Assembly: GCF_904849725.1 (NCBI RefSeq)
Contig: NC_058522.1
Location: forward strand, 432,851,529-432,915,528
DNA length: 64,000 nt
Reading direction: 5' to 3'
Source of the DNA: Hordeum vulgare subsp. vulgare
Lineage: Eukaryota; Streptophyta; Magnoliopsida; Poales; Poaceae
The position numbers and the translations under genes are program-made. Shown here in pieces: positions 11,396 through 21,939 of this stretch; the first letter of the stretch is position 1; every line of letters starts with the position of its first letter. The notes below the pieces were generated by a model that worked only from the letters and a program-made list of their open reading frames with translations, ran no database searches and was not told the origin of the DNA.

Positions 11396-13952
11396 AGAGA
11401 AACTTACCATAGTGGTCATCAAGGAGGAGAAACACCTGGAGAAGGGTCGTGCGATGCCGCTCGGGAGTTATTCTGCAGAATAGATATTTTGCAATGTCTC
11501 AGTTAGCATGATGACACTCAATTATTAATACTAGTTTATAATGAAACTCACCGTGCCAATCGAAGAGAAGACAGGCATCGGCGGAGGGACTTGACCGCTC
11601 TTCTCGCACAGACCCTGAAGAGTGGGTCGTATTAGTTAGTAATGAAACAGAAATTACACACATGATTTGGCTAATGTGAAAAAAACTTACCACAAAAAGC
11701 TCGTACAGGGCCCGTTGACCCGCCTCATTCCGGGACCTCTCCTCCTCAATCAATCGTGACGTGGTCTGGTCCCTCTCATCAAGAGCAGCCTGACTTGCCA
11801 ATCTCTCTTTCTCAAGAGCAGCCTGAAGAGCAGCCTGGCTTACCAATCTCTCTTTCTCAAGGGCAGCCTGGTTTGCCAATCTCTCTTTCTGAAGAGCAGC
11901 CTGAAACACCATTCCTCGTTACCACAATAATGATCTATGGTGACACACATAATGAAATGGATGAAAGTGTTCTTAGTCCGTACAACTAACCTCGATGGCA
12001 AGGTCGACTAGCCGTGGACGACGCGTTATCTCAGGACAGCTGCTCGACTGGCACGCCTTGATCTCCGGGAGAGTGAGTGGACAACGTATTATCCCATCTC
12101 CAATGGCTATCGAGCCATGGGGCCTCCCGCCACCAGATATCATCATCATCTCTGGATCCAAAGGTTCCTGGCTAGGGTTAAAGTCATCCCCTTTCGTAGC
12201 CTTCCCCGTGTCCCTGTATACCACGAGCTTGTGGTGGGATGATATGTTGGTGAAGTTATTGGGATCATCCAGGTCAGACTCAGAGAATGCATTCGCCTTC
12301 TTGTACGAGGCAGTATGGGCCATGCCATAAAGGTCGTACAAGTGTGGCATCTCCGTCTTATTGTGATGCGCTTAAAAGAGAGGAACAAAATATTAGTATG
12401 AATAATGAATTGCACGAATCATGAAGCAAATCACATACTCAGTTTCGTCCGAACTGAAGTAAGTTGGCGCTGCCTTGATCGTGTGGCACACCAACCATTT
12501 GGCTACACCGATCCTTCGCATTCTCGTGGACGGCTCGCCAGCTGCCTGTGCACCACTCATCAACCAACGCCTCCCAACAATCCAGCTTATCCGCACACCA
12601 TCTCGGGGGCACCTGTAAGTTATTAGAAAGAATTTTGAGCTCTACGCCTATGAATGAAATCAAGAAAACTACGTAGAAGGACTTAAGAATAGGTAATTAC
12701 CTTCATGTATTGCTCCTTCTTCAGAAACTTTCCGAGGCAATCCTTTTTCTGCTTCTTAATACCACGCGTGGCGTAGTAGTCTCGAATAGCCTGCGGCCGA
12801 GCCTCGTGGCGTAAGTTCTGCTGTAACCACCTACACTCGGCCTCGAGAACATTGGCCGCCTCCTCCTCATATCCATCCTCACACCTATAGAAGGTCTGCA
12901 ATCAAACGTGAACCTATTAGTACAATAATTAGCTATATTGTTAATTTTAGATTGTGTAAAAGGATAATTTACTCAAAAGCTCTTGATCACCATCTCTGCC
13001 CTCGTGTGGCACAAGACACCATCTATAATTTCCTCTGGCGGGGCCTGCGGAGCCTGGTAGTGCTCCCAGGAAAATCCTAGTGTAGGAACCCGACCCTCAC
13101 CAGGCAACGTGACAAGCCCCAGGAAATTTGTCCGGCAAAGCACACCAAGGATGGAGTTTGGCCTGCGGACTCCAAGAGGGTGTACCCATCCCCTGCAGTA
13201 TGATAAGGTCAACGCATTAGTTATTTGAACAAACTTGAAGGAAAAAGCTAAAAAAAGAGTAAATGTACTTACGTATCTCCTTCAGATTTAATCACCGGCC
13301 TCTGCTCGCGGGTAGCCGGCACGACTGGGAGACGTGTACTACCATGCGTGTACACGGTGCCCCGTCCACCTACACATCGTCCTCACTATCCATAAGATCA
13401 TCCCCGCCCCCTGAGCCACCCGGACCCTCGGTCCAATCTGGCAACTCGGTCTGATCCGGCCAGGTCTCCCATCCGGGCCTCTCCACGTCGGGTGAAGCCT
13501 CCGGAACCGTAGTCTCGTGGGCCGAATGCATCTCGACCCGAGGCTGATCCTGGACCGGAGTGTCATGGGACGAATGCCCGTCAACACCAGGCTCCTGGAA
13601 CGGGGTCCTCGTAGCCTCCTCCGCAAACGGGTTGACCATAGTAGTCCTATGCTCGGGTGAATGAGCTGGTGGTGGTGGCGAGGACGGCTCAACAGTCCTC
13701 CTGGATCTTCCGCGGCCACCACCTCTCCCTATACCCTTCCCCTTCTTCCCTACCCAACCAGCACCTCTCCCAGTGGGCAATGCTGCCGACGAAGAAGAAC
13801 CCACGGGTGGTGTCGACAGACTGTCTGCCAGGGCTATACGGAGAGATAGGGGTGGAAGGGAAGTACCACCCCTCGTGCGGGGCGCCTAGGAAGAACCCGT
13901 CGAGCGATCTGGACCAGCGCCCACCATCTTCCAACACCTGGTGACCTGCCAT
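11396..13952 (-). pseudogene. CACTA TnpA-like (Ptta/En/Spm 'Transposase_24' type) gene, several exons, decayed
   Basis: Coding pieces on the minus strand, in order: a start near 13952 or 13804 with a Gly/Arg-rich basic segment (GKGIGRGGGRGRSRR) and an acidic Pro/Ser-rich tail ending at a stop at 13370; 13212-12973 with LGVLCRTNFLGLVTLPGEGR; 12901-12700 with EAECRWLQQNLRHEARP; 12620-12440 with WCADKLDCWEALVDEWCTG; 12350-11990 with KTEMPHLYDLYGMAH, typical of this family; and 11912-11690, a coiled coil built from repeats of AALxKERLxxQ. Intervals between pieces carry intron-like sequence with acceptor/donor motifs. The N-terminal pieces sit in different frames, so a frameshift or an unresolved exon is likely. 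In En/Spm the second gene product binds subterminal repeats and brings the ends together; the role here is inferred. CACTA-C lacks nearly all of this gene. Confidence 0.7.
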
Positions 13953-14070
13953 GATAAAGATTAAAAGAAATTAGTACAACATAAAAAATTGAATAACTGA
14001 CATGAATAATAATATGTACATGAATAATAAAGATTAAAATATATATAATTTAAGTTGTGAATCTTACAAA

Positions 14071-17000
14071 CTAATAATCATCATCAGTAAATGCATCATC
14101 ATCATCACTATCACACATGTCTTCATGAATGACGTGCTCGTCGGGTTCAACGGCGTGAAGTTGTGAAAGGCCTTTCTTTAATCGTTGAAGCATTGACAGG
14201 TCATCCGCATCAGTAACCTCTATGAGTTCCAGGTCTTCTGGTTCCGGCTCAGGGCTGGAGTCGGATTCATTGTCGCTGTCTGCTTCCATGTTCTTGGGTG
14301 AAGCACGACGGTTCTTGAAACGTTTCTTGGAAAGACGTGTTTCTTGGAAGAATTCTCCATCATATGTGTCTGGGTTAATGTGACGTTCATAATCCTGTTC
14401 ATTTGGGAGAGGTGGTCTGACATGTGGCGGCACTTCGTAAACAACATACCAACCTTCCAAATTCTTATCCGTTTGGCATGCCCACGGTAGATAGAAAACT
14501 GGGTCGCCTGTTGAGCCGTAATATAGACATCGGGAACATCTAAATGGGTGTTTGGATTGATTTCGACTAGTCCTATATGTTCATGAGTCCTTCTAGTCTC
14601 CTTCGGCTGGAACCAATAACATTTGAAGACTACGACGTTCGGTGGGTTTTCACCATAGAATTGAAGTTCATAAATTGCTTCAACTCTCCCATAATACTCG
14701 ATAACACCTTCGCCGATAGTAGAGACACCACAATTTGTAGATTTCCGGTCGGGCATAGATAGCTCTTTGCCAAAGGTACGAAAGAGATACCCGTTGATGT
14801 TGTATTTCTCAAATGAACGGACCTTATAGTCAAAACCATTAGCGACTTGTCTCAATTCGGCGTCCATAGACTCTGAATTAGCCTACAAGTTTAATACGAA
14901 ACGATTGTTGCATTAGCCGCAAGTTAGACCAAGAAATGAAATGATCCATTATTGATAATTACCGTTTGTTTGAACCAAGAGATGAAACCGGGATAGCCGC
15001 CTCCTGTGTTTGACAGAAGCTCATACTCTTCGACGGAATCATTTTTGGTCACCGCTCCATCCGATAATTTGGCGACGTAACGGCTGTTTGAAATATCTGG
15101 GAATAAGAGCAGTTCAAATGAATTAGAAGTTACGAGAAAATGTGTCGAGAACTCACTCGATGTACGGCCGCACTTCTGTGAGGTTGTTGAAGATATACAA
15201 CGAAATGTTCCGCGATTCTTCGACATCCAACGTTATTGGTTTCGAAGCACCGGCTGGTGCGAGCTTCCCTTTGAATAGACTGAGGTTGGACCCACCTTTT
15301 GTAGGGTCTGCATCATTGTGCTGAGGCTTCGGATTATGCAAATGATGATTTTTGGCTTCGTAGTGTGCTGTCACAAAGTTCGCCACCTCCTCAGTAATGA
15401 ATGCCTCAGCCATCGATGCTTCAATTCTACGCTTATTTTTACATTTAGCTCAAAGGGTCTTCTGCATCCTCTCAGTTGCATAGCACCAACGATCTTGCAT
15501 GGGCCCACCCTATCTTGCCTCGGTCGGTAGATGTAAAATCAAATGCTGCATTGGATTAAAGAAGCCCGGTGGAAAGATCTTCTCTAACTTGCTCAACAAC
15601 TCCGGTGCAAACTCCTCCATGTCTTCTACCACGCCAGGCGACAATTCTTTTGCACAAAGGAGACATAAGAAATAGCTCAGCTCCGCCAGTACTAGCCATT
15701 CATCCTCAGGAATAAAGCCACGTAACATCACCGACATTACCCACTCTAGCCATATGTGCCAATCATGACTCTTGAGACCAAAGATTTTTAATTTTTCAAG
15801 ACTCGCTCCCCTCTTTAGATTCGCTGCATACCCATCGGGGAACATCAAGTGCATTTTGACCCACAAGATAATTTCCCACATAGCTGGCCTTCCAAGATTG
15901 AACCAGGCCTTTGGCTTTGACCACTTCTGCTTTCCTTTGCCTTCTCACATGTTTTGTAACGGTCTATGACATAGTGTCTCTTGATCGACTCTAGCCTTAG
16001 TATTATCCTTTGTCTTCCCATCTATGTCAAACAATGTACCAAAAATAGCCTCTCCGATATTCTTTTCAGTGTGCATCATGTCGATATTGTGTGGAAGAAG
16101 GAGGTCTTTGAAGTAAGGCAGATCCCAGAAGCATGGCTTGTGAGTCCAGGCGTGTTTTGAATTATACCCCTTGAAATACCCTGGACGCTCTGGATCAGGC
16201 TCGAGGGCGTTTAACTGATCCAGGATCTGTTGGCCTGTCAACGCAGGTGGTGCCAAGTTTTTGACAACTTTACCTTTAGTAAAGTTCTTCTTGTCTTTTC
16301 TGAACTGATGGTCAGGATCCAGGAACTGTCTATGCAAGTCAAAGCAAGAATACTTCCGACCCTCCTGCAACCAATGAAACTGAAGAGCTGCCTTGCATTG
16401 GGGGCACGGGAACCTTCCATGCACACACCACCCAGAGAATAGCGCATACGCTGGCAAGTCATGCATAGAGTACATGTACCACACATGCATTTTGAAGTTT
16501 CCTTTTCTAGCGGCATCGTATGTCTTGACCCCATTATCCCAAGCTTCTTCCAATTCATCCTTAAGTGGTTGCAGGTACACATTCATATTCTTCCTCGGAT
16601 AATTGTGCCCTATAATTATCAACATCAGAAATATGTTCTTTCTTTGCATAATCTGCCCGGGGGGGGGGAGATTGAGTGGAATGACAAATACAGGCCAAGA
16701 ACTGTATTGGGTTGTCGTCATGCCGAAGGGATTAAAACCATCCTTGGCACTGCAGACTCGAGGATTCCTTGGATCTGCCGCTTTAACCTGATGCAATCCA
16801 TCGAAATATTTCCACGCTTCCCCATCCGATGTGTGTGCCACCATCTTATTCCCATCCGCATCTAGTTCGGTTCTTTTGCCCAATTTGTGCCATGTCATCT
16901 GTCTGGCTGTCTCTTCGATCATGAAAAGACGTTGAACTCTTGGTACTATTGGCATATGCCGAAGAACACTAACTATGATTTTGGTCTGCCTCTTCTCACC

Positions 17001-17711
17001 CATACCGTTGTCTACCACAAGATACCTGCAAGACTTGCAATTGGGACAATAGTCCAAGTGTGCATACTCCTTCCTAAATAAGACACAACCTTTCTCACAT
17101 GCATCTATATTTTCATTGGGCATCTTAAGTACACGAAGTATTTTGTCCGACTGGTACAGGTTTGCAGGCATGACATGGCCTTTGGGTAGGAAGCGTCCAA
17201 ATAGTGTCATCACCGCGTTGTAGCATTCTCTTCCCAAGTTGAACTGAGCCTTCACAGACATTACTTGTGCAATTGCATCCAGCTGACAGAGCTCAGTGTG
17301 CTCATGGAGATGATGTTTTGAAGACTCCAACATTTCATAAAAGGCCTTTGCAGATTCCTCCATCTCATATTCCGAATCCCGAGCATCATCAAAGTCTTGC
17401 ACCATGTCTTCGATCCCGGTACCATGCTCGTCCGTGCGACGACGGACCACCTCAGCTCTTGTGCATTGTATAGACTCACCATGAAATGTCCACACCGTAT
17501 AATTAGGCTTAAAACCCCTCCTCTGTAGGTGTTTAATCGTTACAGCCTCTATCGTCTTTTTATAGTTGTCACATCCATGACACGGGCAATAGTTTCTTTC
17601 CTGGCCATTTGCGAATGCGGCTTTCACAAATTCCTTTGTTTTTACAAACCATTCTTTCTTCATCTCTTTCTGACTAGGGTGACCGGTATACATCCACGGA
17701 CGATCACTCAT
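14071..17711 (-). pseudogene. CACTA TnpD-like transposase (transposase-associated + Transposase_21 + DUF4218 + DUF4216)
   Basis: Exon 1 is 17711-15157, exon 2 15096-14963 and exon 3 14882-14071, all with GT-AG borders on the minus strand. Residues 1-80 carry the transposase-associated zinc-binding segment (CPCHGCDNY). The Transposase_21 core follows (SGWCVHGRFPCPQCKAALQF, DLPYFKDLLLPHNIDMMH), then DUF4218 (MFPDGYAANLKRG, KLEKIFPPGFFNPMQHL) and, in exon 3, DUF4216 (VVVFKCYWFQP). The acidic C-terminus ends DDDDAFTDDDY. This enzyme would cut CACTA ends. Three in-frame stops break exon 1 (15945-15947, 15510-15512, 15450-15452), and a 1-bp loss near 14493 shifts exon 3 relative to CACTA-C. The start at 17711 gives the family's usual N-terminus MSDRPWMY. 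The copy is probably inactive. Confidence 0.9.
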
Positions 17712-18240
17712 CTTGCCTAGCTACTAAAGACAGAAGAAATATATTTATATATAATTTAGCATTTATATTCATCGGTTAATCAGGTTCGCCATTTTTATTA
17801 CGTCCATGCAACCTACACGCTAATAGGTAAAGATAGGTCCTAATCCCACCCGAGTATGTGTAGATTTGGTTCGTTTTCCCATGCTCTGATCTGGTTCCAA
17901 CGCAAATTTTCGGCAGCACCTCCCCGCTGTTCTCCTGATACACGTCTCCGCAATAAACAGAGAGGATGTGCATCCGGAGAACAACAGGGAGGCATTGATG
18001 AAATTCCGCATCAGATCTAGAGCACAACATACGGGAAAACGAACCCAATCTACACATACTCGGGCTGTCCATGGTTAATGTTGGACAATTCGAAAGGATG
18101 GCGGTTATAAATATGCAAAGACATGCATATTTATAGATGTCGCCCTTTCGAACGGGAGATGCACACTGGTCATGCATATTGGTAAATGAATTTAATTACC
18201 TAAATCTAGAAAGTTTCATCCAAAAACCGAGCCACAGTAA
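17712..18240 (-). promoter_or_regulatory. Promoter and leader of the CACTA-B transposase gene, with two foldbacks
   Basis: A 216-bp imperfect inverted repeat spans 17849-18064. Its outer arms, cccgagtatgtgtagatt and its near-complement at 18047-18064, pair almost perfectly, and inner arms (17919-17948 with 17960-17992) pair again. A second foldback, 18089-18152, begins TTCGAAAGG and ends CCTTTCGAA, and contains TATAAATA on the + strand (18106-18113) and on the minus strand (18128-18135). The minus-strand TATA box lies 417 bp before the transposase ATG, so the larger foldback should fall in the 5' leader of the transcript. No protein-coding gene is visible. Confidence 0.65.
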
Positions 18241-19300
18241 ATGAAGGGGCGGGGAGGAGATGAAATTTGTACTGACCCACGAATGCAGGGGCGGAGCTCG
18301 TACAACGCACGGGGAGGTCTTCGCACATCAGACCTCACAGCGACGAGACAACTATCACATGTAAATCCACCCGATCAACACAAATATTCTAATTATGTCA
18401 TTTTAGAGGAAAATAAGTTAATAATATAATATTCATGAGCTAACCATGGTTTTTATGCCATTTTGTAGCTAAATGGGCTAATTATCTCATTTTTGGGGAA
18501 AATAAGGTAAGGAGAATAAGATAGAGGAGAAGAAAGATGAGGAGGAGAAGAAGAAGAAGAAATCAAGAAGAAGGAGAAGGAGGAGGAGGATAAGAAGGAT
18601 GAGAAGAAGGAGGAGGAGAAGGTATTCTTCTTCTCTTTTCTTCTCTTCTTCTTCTCTTCTTCTTTTCTTCTTGTCCTTCTTATTTTTGTCTTCTCCTCCT
18701 CCTCCTCCTCTTCTTCTTCTTCTTCTCCTCCTCCTCCTCCTCCTCCTCTCCTCTTCTCCTCCTCCTCCTCTTCTTCTTCTTCCTATTCTTTCTATTAAGC
18801 AAACTAACTAACTAATGTGACTAACCAAGCTAACTAAACCTATCGCTAAACCTAGATAGCACTAAACAACAACAAAAATAACAAAAACAAAATCTACCAC
18901 TAAGTAACTAAAAAAGAATCTAGCTACCACTAAATACCAAACAATAAAAAATCAACTTCTTCTTCTTTTTTTCTCTTCTTCTCCTTCTTATTTTTTTTTC
19001 TGATTCTCTTCTTCTCTTCTTCTTTACTTATTCTCCTTCTTATTTTTTCCTCTCTTCTTCTTCTTCTTCTTCTTCTTCTCCTTCTTATTTTTTTCTTCTC
19101 CTCTTCTTCTTCTTCTTTTTATTCTCCTCCTCCTACTCCTCTTCTTCTTCTCCTCTTCTCGTCCTCCTCCTCCTCCTCTTCTCCTCTTCTCCTCCTCCAC
19201 CTAACTAACCAAGCTAACTAACTAACCTAACTAATTTAACAAGCTACCACTAATTAACAAAACAAAATCTACCACTAAACTACCTACTAATTAACAAAAC
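18241..19300. repeat. Right polypurine/polypyrimidine tract and AT-rich repeats of CACTA-B
   Basis: Around 18390-18500 the family motif 'gagctaa...gctaattat(g/c)tcatttt' reappears, followed by a GAA/GGA run (18500-18620), a pyrimidine run (18625-18790), 'ctaactaa' repeats and further TTC/CTC tracts up to 19200. It is a shorter, single version of the left array, so both sides of the genes are flanked by the same kind of sequence. No gene is seen. Confidence 0.75.
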
Positions 19301-19690
19301 TAATGCGGGTGCGGGGGGGGGGGGGGTGGGGGTGTGGGGCTCACCAGGAGGGGCGGCTGTGGCGGGGCCGGGGCTGTTGGGGGTGGCGGGGTGGCGCCGG
19401 GGGCGCCTGGGGCGGCGGCGCGACGGTGGTGCGGCAGTGGCAACAGGGCCGAGGTGGGGCAGCGGCGGGACGGTGGTGGTGGCGCGACGGTGGCGGCGGG
19501 GACGACACGGGCGGCGGTGGGGGTGACAGGGGCGGCGACAGGGGCGATAGGGGCGGCGGAGCGACGGGGGCGGCGGCGCGACGATGGTGGCGGCGGCCGG
19601 TGGGCGTCGGGGATTGGGAAAGAGAGAGGGGCGCACGGGGTGAGCCGTTACAGAGAGAGAGAGGGGCGGGGTGGTGGGGGAGGAGCCGTT
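19301..19690. other. GC-rich simple-sequence tract of CACTA-B
   Basis: This is a strongly G-rich + strand with GGCGGC, GGTGGC and GGGG runs. All frames are open by composition and give Gly/Arg/Ala or Pro/Arg proteins without any domain, so I do not call a gene. Such GC-rich blocks lie near CACTA ends, and CACTA-A has one at 23590-23950. Confidence 0.6.
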
Positions 19691-20022
19691 AACGGAGTTA
19701 GCTCTTTGCCGTCTGCCGGCGGACGGCAAAGAGTCTAGACTCTTTGCCGTCTGCCTCCGGACTCTTTGACAAAGAAGGGACTCCAGTTTGACCTAATCAC
19801 CCCGCGGTCAGGTGAGCCCATCTACATCTTTGTCGTCCGTTGTGAGAATCTTTGCCGTCTGCTAGCAGACGGCAAAGATGTCCCTGATGGCAAAAACACT
19901 CTATGCCATCAGCTAGTGTTGTGCCGTCTGCTTTGTTGAAGGTGACGGCAAATACACTCTTTGCCATCAGCTAGCAGACAACAAAGACTAGGCAGATAGC
20001 AAAAAATTGTTTTCGAGTAGTG
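19691..20022. repeat. Right subterminal repeats and terminus of CACTA-B
   Basis: Copies of CTTTGCCGTCTGC and GCAGACGGCAAAG alternate from 19707 to 19990, several as perfect short palindromes (for example 19708-19734 and 19851-19880). The terminus cgagtagtg at 20022 is followed by the target copy ata and then by the rest of the Angela LTR. Confidence 0.85.
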
Positions 20023-20025
20023 ATA

Positions 20026-20460
20026 CCTGTAGAACACCTTTATAGTCACCTAGTAACGTTTGACGTTTGATACACATAAGGTATTCCTCCGGCATTAGTG
20101 AGTTACATGATCTCATGGACATATGAATGAATACTTGACACGCAAAAAACAATAGCAACAAAATGACATGATCACATGCTACGTTCATAGTTTCGGTCTT
20201 GTCCATCACATCATTCTCCTAAAGATGTGATCCAGTCATCAAGTGACAACACTTGCATATGGTCAGAAAACCTTAACCATCCTTGATCAACTAGCTAGTC
20301 AACTAGAGGCTTACTACGGACATTGTTTTTTTCTATATATCCACACATGTACCTATGCTTTCATTCAATACAATTATAGCATGGATAATAAACGATTATC
20401 TTGAAACATGAAATATAATAATAACTATTTTATCATTGCCTCTAGGGCATATTTCCAACA
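20026..20460 (-). repeat. 5' LTR of the Angela-like element, outer 435 bp
   Basis: This is the start of the Angela-like LTR in reverse, ending 'ctctagggcatatttccaaca' at 20460. It continues directly into 7224 once CACTA-B and one copy of ata are removed. The target-site copy gttat follows at 20461-20465. Confidence 0.88.
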
Positions 20461-20465
20461 GTTAT

Positions 20466-20728
20466 AAGGGCTCAACTGGTGCACTAGTGGCACATATTCA
20501 TGATAAACGTTGCTAATCATGTAATTTTTAGCATGATTTTCAATATCATGAATAAATGAGATGAGATGATTTTTCTCCAACCAAATATGGTTAGAGCCAT
20601 AACTCTAGTAGGTGTGATCTACTATCGCCCGTGTAGTTCTTGTAGCACAAAAATAAGCTAATAATTGAAAATAAAGAAATTTAATCGGGACAAGTACAAG
20701 ATACTTTTCAATAATCAATATAAATTAC
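20466..20728. other. CACTA-A internal non-coding sequence
   Basis: This short AT-rich interval lies between the Angela insertion and the B3-like fragment. Nothing recognisable is visible. Confidence 0.4.
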
Positions 20729-21288
20729 CTAACAAATATGTTGATAAAATGCACCTGGAGGTAGAACTGGAATCAAGTCATCCTCCGCATGCACCAAAAT
20801 TTCTATATTATTATCACAGACATCATCATTACCAAGATCGAAGGTAATGTTCATGTCCTCATTCAACCCATATGCCTTGCAAAATGCTCTCCAATTAGAA
20901 CAACCAAAATATGTGTGATCTTCATTATTTTTTTCCTTCAAAACAAAAGTGAAATGCTCTGTTCTTAGGTGAGATATCTTAGGCTCTGCACTGTCCTTCC
21001 CTTTAAAATGAAACTTGTCCAAGACATCAAATCTTGCATGACAGGGAACACACTAGTCGAATTCTACAAAAGAAAATTAAAAGTTAACTAAAGCAAAAAT
21101 ATCACACATTACACTTGACTAACAAAAAATATCACGACTTGTTTACATACCATAATAATCGGGAAGTCATCCGTCAGCTTGACCGTGACGGACGTATCGT
21201 AATCTAGGTGAGGATAACGATCGCATATACCCGTGTCATCGCAGCACAAATGGCACGCATGGATCCTATCGTCATCGGACCACGCCAT
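20729..21288 (-). pseudogene. B3-like domain protein fragment carried by CACTA-A
   Basis: Exon 1 (21288-21151, minus strand) starts MAWSDDDRIHACHLCCDD and ends at a consensus donor (GTATGT). Exon 2 begins near 21063 after a TTTTGTAG acceptor and reads PCHARFDVLDKFHFKGKD, then FTFVLKEKN and NWRAFCKAYGLNEDMNITFDLG, ending at 20729. The last segment resembles the C-terminal half of plant B3 DNA-binding domains (W..F....L..GD...F.L), although the usual GD reads ED here. A TAG in the exon 2 frame at about 21053-21055, just before PCHARF, breaks the model. Transposon-borne origin is inferred from its location inside CACTA-A. Confidence 0.5.
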
Positions 21289-21574
21289 TTCCTATGTTCA
21301 TAATTATATATAATATTAAAAATCAAAGACATTGGACAAATAAAAACCTATCTTAAAGGCTACAACAATGAAAATAAAAATCATACAATGATGGATCTGG
21401 CGACACTAAGAAGCTTAATTTTTTCTAGCAACAAAGTCAAAATCGCTTGTCCTGGAATAGAGCTCAAGAGGCAAAAAGGTTCTCTTTCAGTTACAACCAC
21501 TAATCGACTTAATACATCTCAAATATTATCGAATATAATCTCGAATACATCTCTAGTATAATCTAGTTCACTCG

Positions 21575-21937
21575 CGGTTCCTCATCAAACTGATCATCCA
21601 AAGAGTTGCCGTTGTACTGAGGCGCGGCCAGTGGACACCAACAGAGAAGGAACCATCACAGGATCATAGGTCGGGTGATATCCCTGAAGAACCTGCCAGT
21701 TATTGGAGAACCTGGCGTCCAGTGCAACCAAGTATCGACGGACGTGCTCGTCCTCCTCCCTAACACGATGAAGTACCTCCTCCTAGGGGGTCGGCTGCCT
21801 CCGTACCGAAAGTGGCCCACACGACCGCCACCAAAGAAGCTCCGGGTCGACGGCGGGAGCTTGGTTCCTCAGCAAGTTGCACGCCCGAGAAGGTAGAACC
21901 TCTCAGTGTCAGCCCGACGGAGCCCAGTCCCAGACAT
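21575..21937 (-). pseudogene. Second CACTA-A coding relic with MSGTGLRRADTERFYLLG start
   Basis: The minus strand from 21937 reads a conserved-looking start followed by a TGA after about 21 residues. The frame then stays open through GTKLPPSTRSFFGGGRVGHF and SPITGRFFRDITRP to a stop near 21660 and beyond. This kind of segment is common in grass proteins annotated as hypothetical next to B3-like segments, which is my recollection, not a search result. Function is unknown. It sits about 290 bp upstream of the B3-like exon 1 on the same strand and may be part of the same former gene. Confidence 0.35.
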
Positions 21938-21939
21938 AG

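Larger units (their letters stand above)
7225..20022 (-). mobile_element. CACTA-B: 12.8 kb CACTA transposon with decayed TnpD- and TnpA-like genes
   Basis: The left end is CACTATAGGAATTAGC. The right end is CGAGTAGTG, whose complement starts CACTACTCG. The 3-bp duplication ata flanks both ends inside the Angela LTR. Subterminal repeats TTTGCCGTCTGC and their complements fill 7240-7860 and 19690-20000. Both genes read on the minus strand. Layout from left: subterminal repeats, AT-rich microsatellite, purine/pyrimidine palindrome array, TnpA-like gene, TnpD-like gene, foldback and TATA region, second polypyrimidine tract, GC-rich tract, subterminal repeats. It is the same family as CACTA-C at the right side of the window. 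Confidence 0.92.
3459..20460 (-). mobile_element. Angela/BARE-like Copia retrotransposon, internally deleted, with CACTA-B inserted in its 5' LTR
   Basis: Read on the minus strand, the element begins TGTTGGAAATATGCCC at 20460 and ends CCCCAACA at 3459, the termini of the Triticeae Angela/BARE group. The 5-bp target duplication gttat is perfect (3454-3458 and 20461-20465). The 5' LTR (20460-20026 joined to 7224-5864), a degenerate primer-binding site and a broken gag are present. Sequence then jumps from the end of gag straight into the last ~290 bp of the 3' LTR, so protease, integrase, RT, RNase H and most of the 3' LTR are missing. It cannot move by itself. Confidence 0.88.

Noticed and set aside
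19280..19738. Three overlapping frames of 129-149 codons on both strands
   Set aside because: G-rich composition leaves few stops in any frame. Products are Gly/Arg or Pro/Arg without domains.
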